NCBI GenBank assembly: GCA_016234705.1 | Contig: JACRAS010000148.1 | Span: 1 to 64,000, forward strand | DNA: 64,000 nucleotides | Direction: 5' to 3' | From: Betaproteobacteria bacterium | Lineage (GTDB): Bacteria > Pseudomonadota > Gammaproteobacteria > Burkholderiales > SG8-39 | In this document: piece by piece, positions 60,257 to 64,000 of the stretch | Layout of the letters: every line of letters begins with the position of its first letter | How positions within the stretch are numbered: the stretch's first letter is position 1 | Position numbers and translations under genes: made by a program | Notes under the pieces: model-generated | The model's database searches: none | What the model saw: only the letters and a program-made list of their open reading frames with translations | What the model was told of the DNA's origin: nothing

Positions 60257-61516
60257 CTAAGACTTGCGTTCTTCCGCGAGCCGCATCACGTTGTCCGCGG
60301 CCGGCTTCTCGTCGATCTCGGCCGCTTCGATGCGCTGGAACTGCTGCGTGATCTTGCCGCCGGTGACCTGGATTTTCTCGACGTCCTCGTTGGCCTGGCG
60401 GATATGGTCGGCGAGTTTTTTCATGCGCTCGTCGAAGCGGCCGAACTCGAGCGCGAGGCGCGCGAGCGACTCCTTGATCACGTGGATCTGCTTGCGCGTC
60501 TCCACGTCCTTCAGCACGGCGCGCGCGGTGTTCAGCACCGCCATCAGCGTGGTCGGCGAAACAATCCACACACGCCTGGCGTTGGCGTATTCCACCACCT
60601 CGGCATGATAGGCGTGGATCTCGGCGAACACGGCCTCGGCCGGCACGAACATCACCGCGCCGTCGGAGGTCTCGTTGGCGATGATGTATTTGGACGCGAT
60701 CGCGTCGACGTGGCGCTTGATGTCGGAGCGGAACGCCTTTTGCGCCAGGCTGCGGTCCGCCTCGTTCACGCCGGCCTCGAACATGCGGTGATAGTTCTCC
60801 AGCGGGAACTTCGAATCGACCGTCACCAGTCCGGTGGGCTCCGGCAGCTTCAGCACGCAATCGGCGCGCGTGCCGTTCGACAGCGTGTACTGCATCTCGA
60901 ACGCGCCCGGCGGCATGACGTTGCGCACCAGCGCTTCGAGCTGCACTTCGCCGAAAGCGCCGCGCGATTTCTTGTCGCCCAGCAGTTCCTGCAGGCTGAT
61001 CACGCTGCCGGTGAGGCTGTCGATTTTCTTCTGCGCCTCGTCGATGGTGGCGAGGCGCTGCATCACGTTGACGAAAGTCTCGTTGGTCTTCTTGAAGCCC
61101 TCGTCCAGGCGCTCGCTCACCTTGCCCGATATCTGTTCCAGGCGCTGGTCGATCTTGGCGTTCAATTGCTCGGTGGTCGCGGCCAACTGCTTGATCATGG
61201 CTTCCCGGCTCTGCCCCAGGTTCTCGGACAAACCGAGCTTGAGCGCATATAGCGTGTCGCGGGTCTGCTTGAGTTCCTCGGCCAGAGTGCCGCGCAGGCG
61301 CTCGGAGGACTCGCTGAAGTTCGTACCCAGGCGGTCGCCCTGCTGCGTCAGGCCGCCATGCAGGTCGGTAAGCATGGCGCGGTGCTTTTCTTCCAGGCCC
61401 TGCGCCATGCCTGTGGGCAACTCCTCCAGCTTGCGGCTCACGGCGGCCATGCGCCAGGCGAGCCAGAGCGCGAGCAGGAGCAGTAGAACGCAGAGAGCGA
61501 TGAGCAGTTCCGGCAT
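60257..61516 (-). CDS. rmuC: RmuC-family DNA recombination protein
   Basis: 419 residues. N-terminal membrane helix (LLIALCVLLLLLALWLAW), long coiled coil (about 25-160) and the nuclease-like RmuC domain with DSKFPLENYHRM, VMFVPAEAVFAEIHAY and VWIVSPTTLMAVLNTARAVL. Limits inversions at short repeats in E. coli. Lies 45 bases beyond the permease gene end, same strand. Confidence 0.95.
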   Translation of the reverse strand: MPELLIALCVLLLLLALWLAWRMAAVSRKLEELPTGMAQGLEEKHRAMLTDLHGGLTQQGDRLGTNFSESSERLRGTLAEELKQTRDTLYALKLGLSENLGQSREAMIKQLAATTEQLNAKIDQRLEQISGKVSERLDEGFKKTNETFVNVMQRLATIDEAQKKIDSLTGSVISLQELLGDKKSRGAFGEVQLEALVRNVMPPGAFEMQYTLSNGTRADCVLKLPEPTGLVTVDSKFPLENYHRMFEAGVNEADRSLAQKAFRSDIKRHVDAIASKYIIANETSDGAVMFVPAEAVFAEIHAYHAEVVEYANARRVWIVSPTTLMAVLNTARAVLKDVETRKQIHVIKESLARLALEFGRFDERMKKLADHIRQANEDVEKIQVTGGKITQQFQRIEAAEIDEKPAADNVMRLAEERKS

Positions 61517-61561
61517 GGGCCAAAGTATAGCCGAAGCGGCTGACGTCCAAGCGCGCGCGAA

Positions 61562-64000
61562 TCAGGCTTCGCGCAACGCCAGCATCGGCGGATGATTCAG
61601 CGCGGCGCGAGCGCCCAGCCAGGCGTTGAGCGCGACGCAGGCGAGTCCCGCGAGCGGCCCGGCAAGCCAGATCGCCGCGTTGAACTGCCACGGGAACTGG
61701 AACACGCGCTCGGCGAGCACGTAGCCGATCGCGGTGGCGCCGGCCGCGGCGAGCACCCCCGCCACCAGCCCCAGGGCGAGAAACTCGGCATGTTGCGCCC
61801 CCGCCACCTGGGCGCGGCTGGCCCCCAGCGCCCGCATCAGCGCCGCCTCCTGCAGCCGCTCGTCCTGGGTCGAGAGCAACGCCGCATACAGCACCAGCAC
61901 GCCCGCAAACAGCGCGAACAAGAACACGAACTGCACTGCGCGGATCACCTGATCGAGCACGCCGTTGACCTGGCGCATAAGCACGCTGACATCGATCACG
62001 GTGAGGTTCGGAAACGCCTGCGTCAGGCGGGTGGTGAATAGCGCGTCCGCGGCCGGCAGGCGGAAGGTGCTCATGTAGCTCAGCGGAAAACTCGCCAGCG
62101 CGCCGGGCGTGGTCACGAAAAAGAAATTCGGCCGCATCGAGTCCCAGTCGAGCTTGCGCAGGCTCGTCACCGGCACGGTGATGCTCGCGCCGCCGCCTGA
62201 GAAACTCAAGCTGTCGCCGAGATTGATCCCCAGGCGCTCGGCAATCCAGACCTCGACCGAGACCGAGCCCAGCGCGAAATCGTCGGGCGTAAACCAGTGC
62301 CCGCCGCTAATCTGGTTTCCCGGCGGAATGGCCCGCATGAAGCTCAGGTTGAATTCGCGGTCGATCTGCCGTCTGGCGCGCTCGTCGGCGTAATCGGCCG
62401 CTCCCACCGCACGTCCGTTGATCGCGGTCAGCCGCGCCCTCACCATGGGAAAGGTCGAAGGCGCTTCGACTCGGTTTTGCGCCAGGAATTGCGCGAGCGG
62501 CTCGACCTGCTCCGGCTGAATATTGACGACGAAGCGGTTGGGCGCATCCTGCGGCAGCTTGGTGCGCCAGGACTCCAGCAGGTCGCCGCGGATGAAGGTC
62601 AGCAGCAGCAGCACCGTCAGGCCCAGCGCCAGCGCGACGACCTGCACCGCGTTGGCGCGGCTGCGCCGGCGCAGGTTCGCGAAGCCGTAGCGCCAGGATA
62701 CGCTGCCCGCGCGGCCCATGGCGGCGAACAGGCGCAAGGCGATGAGGCTCGCCAGCCAGAACAACAGAAACGCCGCGGTAAAGCCGCCGAACACGGTGGC
62801 ACCGAGTTTGAATTCGCCGGCCTGCCACACCAGCAACGCCGCCAGCGCGAGGAGCCCTAGCGCATAGCCGGCGAGCGCGCTTTGCCTGGGCGCGCCGACC
62901 TCGCGGCGGATGACGCGTATCGCCGGCACGTTCTTCAACTGCAGCAGCGGCGGCAGCGCGAAGCCGAGCAGCAGCAGCAGTCCCGCGGCAAAGCCCTGCA
63001 GCACCGGATAGAAGCCGGGCTGCGGCAGGGACGAAGCGACGAAGTCGGTCAGCCACAGCGCGATCACGGCCTGACCGGCGAAGCCCAGCACGCAGCCGAT
63101 AGCGCACGCCGCCAGGCCGAGCAGCACGAATTCCCCGCTGAACAAGGCAAACAGCCGGCCCTGCTGCGCGCCGAAGCAGCGCATCACGGCATAGCCGTCC
63201 AGATGGCGCTGGGTGTAGCGGCGCGTGGACAGCGCGATGGCGACGGCGGCGAGGATTACCGCGAGCATGGCCGAGAGGCCGAGAAATTGCTGCGCGCGGT
63301 CCAGCCCCGCGCGCACTTCGGGGCGGGCGTTGCCCAGGCTTTCGATGCGCTGCCCCGGGCCCAGCTTGAGCTTGGCCCAGTTCTCGTAGGCTTCGGTGGC
63401 GGCGCGCGCGCCGGCGACATAGATCTGATAGCTGGCGCGGCTTCCCGTCTGGATCAACCCGGTGGCGGCGAGATCGTCCATGCGCATCAGCAGGCGCGGC
63501 GCGATGTTGAAAAAGCTCACGCCGCGATCGGGCTCCAGGGTCAGCACCGCGTCCACGGTGAAGCGTGCGTTGCCCAGTTCGATTCTCTGGCCCGCCTCGA
63601 CGCCTAGCGCCGCGCTCAGGCGTTCGTCCAGCCACACCGAGCCCGGCGGCGGAATCGCGTCGGTTTCGGCATCCTCGGCATTCAAACGCTGCGCGATGCG
63701 CAGCTTGCCGCGCAAAGGATAGCCCGCGCTCACCGCCTTGACCCCCGCGAGCTGGGTTGCATCGCCCGCGCGCGCCATGCTGACGAAGCTCACGCCGTCG
63801 GCGCGGGCGAGGCCGAGCTTCCCGATTTCCTCGCGCAAGTCCGTAGCAAAGGGATGATCGGACACCAAGAGCACGTCCGCGCCCAGCATCTGGTTCGCCT
63901 CGCGCGTCAGCGCCTGCCACACGCGGTCGGCAAAGAAACCGACGCTGGTGACGCTGGCCACGGCGATGACCAGAGCCAGCGCCAGCACGCGCAGTTCGCC
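61562..64000 (-). CDS. FtsX-type ABC transporter permease (YbbP-like), N-terminus beyond the window
   Basis: At least 812 residues; the frame is open through base 64000, reading GELRVLALALVIAVAS at the edge, so the true start lies outside. Two FtsX/MacB repeats with membrane helices near the N-terminus, centre (AAVAIALSTRRYTQRHLDGYA) and C-terminus (FLFALFAGVLVLYAALLSTQ, EAALMRALGASRAQV), and extracytoplasmic domains between. YbbP works with ATPase YbbA in lipid or lipoprotein-related export; the ATPase gene is presumably further right. Confidence 0.93.
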   Translation of the reverse strand, partial: GELRVLALALVIAVASVTSVGFFADRVWQALTREANQMLGADVLLVSDHPFATDLREEIGKLGLARADGVSFVSMARAGDATQLAGVKAVSAGYPLRGKLRIAQRLNAEDAETDAIPPPGSVWLDERLSAALGVEAGQRIELGNARFTVDAVLTLEPDRGVSFFNIAPRLLMRMDDLAATGLIQTGSRASYQIYVAGARAATEAYENWAKLKLGPGQRIESLGNARPEVRAGLDRAQQFLGLSAMLAVILAAVAIALSTRRYTQRHLDGYAVMRCFGAQQGRLFALFSGEFVLLGLAACAIGCVLGFAGQAVIALWLTDFVASSLPQPGFYPVLQGFAAGLLLLLGFALPPLLQLKNVPAIRVIRREVGAPRQSALAGYALGLLALAALLVWQAGEFKLGATVFGGFTAAFLLFWLASLIALRLFAAMGRAGSVSWRYGFANLRRRSRANAVQVVALALGLTVLLLLTFIRGDLLESWRTKLPQDAPNRFVVNIQPEQVEPLAQFLAQNRVEAPSTFPMVRARLTAINGRAVGAADYADERARRQIDREFNLSFMRAIPPGNQISGGHWFTPDDFALGSVSVEVWIAERLGINLGDSLSFSGGGASITVPVTSLRKLDWDSMRPNFFFVTTPGALASFPLSYMSTFRLPAADALFTTRLTQAFPNLTVIDVSVLMRQVNGVLDQVIRAVQFVFLFALFAGVLVLYAALLSTQDERLQEAALMRALGASRAQVAGAQHAEFLALGLVAGVLAAAGATAIGYVLAERVFQFPWQFNAAIWLAGPLAGLACVALNAWLGARAALNHPPMLALREA

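Overview
The window is a GC-rich bacterial chromosome segment. The formate dehydrogenase cluster with DUF3305/DUF3306 partners, the system II (ResB/CcsA) cytochrome c maturation genes, ChrBA and the many c-di-GMP and two-component sensors point to a betaproteobacterium (Burkholderiales/Rhodocyclales/Nitrosomonadales type). This is inference from gene content; no rRNA or tRNA gene was seen.

Layout. (1) 1-19.9 kb is a signalling region. It holds an NtrC-type response regulator (cut by the window start), its histidine kinase and a TlpA thioredoxin lipoprotein; a GGDEF protein, a PhnD-like binding protein and a GGDEF-EAL protein; a bacteriohemerythrin; a PAS kinase with a CheY-like regulator; then a four-gene operon (kinase, double-receiver protein, degenerate EAL protein, HAMP-PAS sensor) and a CHASE protein. 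Three of the membrane sensors carry a single CxxCH heme c motif in the periplasmic part. (2) 20.0-38.2 kb is an electron-transfer region on the minus strand. A compact run of 14 genes (34655 down to 20001) encodes six multiheme cytochromes (28 CxxCH motifs in total), a 775-residue predicted outer-membrane beta-barrel protein, a parvulin isomerase, two paralogous helical periplasmic proteins, an NHL-propeller lipoprotein and, at its end, its own cytochrome c maturation pair plus a TPR protein. A second NHL lipoprotein and three monoheme cytochromes lie just upstream. (3) 38.4-40.3 kb holds chrB-chrA. (4) 40.3-53.7 kb is a complete formate dehydrogenase locus: ten minus-strand genes for the enzyme and accessory proteins, and divergent moaA-fdhD-mobA/moeA for the molybdenum cofactor. 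(5) 53.8-64 kb is mixed: an AT-flanked AAA ATPase, two damaged toxin-antitoxin pairs, a LuxR regulator, a DUF1059 protein, a methyltransferase, a putative molybdenum carrier, rmuC and an FtsX-type permease cut by the window end.

How it fits together. Four strong -24/-12 (sigma-54) promoter matches precede, respectively, the GGDEF-EAL gene, the kinase/double-receiver operon, the 102-aa cytochrome and the 14-gene multiheme operon. An NtrC-type activator is also encoded in the window. The simplest reading is a sigma-54-controlled, redox-sensing regulon that drives a porin-cytochrome-like route for electrons across the cell envelope, fed or accompanied by membrane formate dehydrogenase. The individual families are recognisable, but this gene set and order is not one I can match to a described conduit such as MtrCAB, so the multiheme operon is the best candidate for an undescribed system here.
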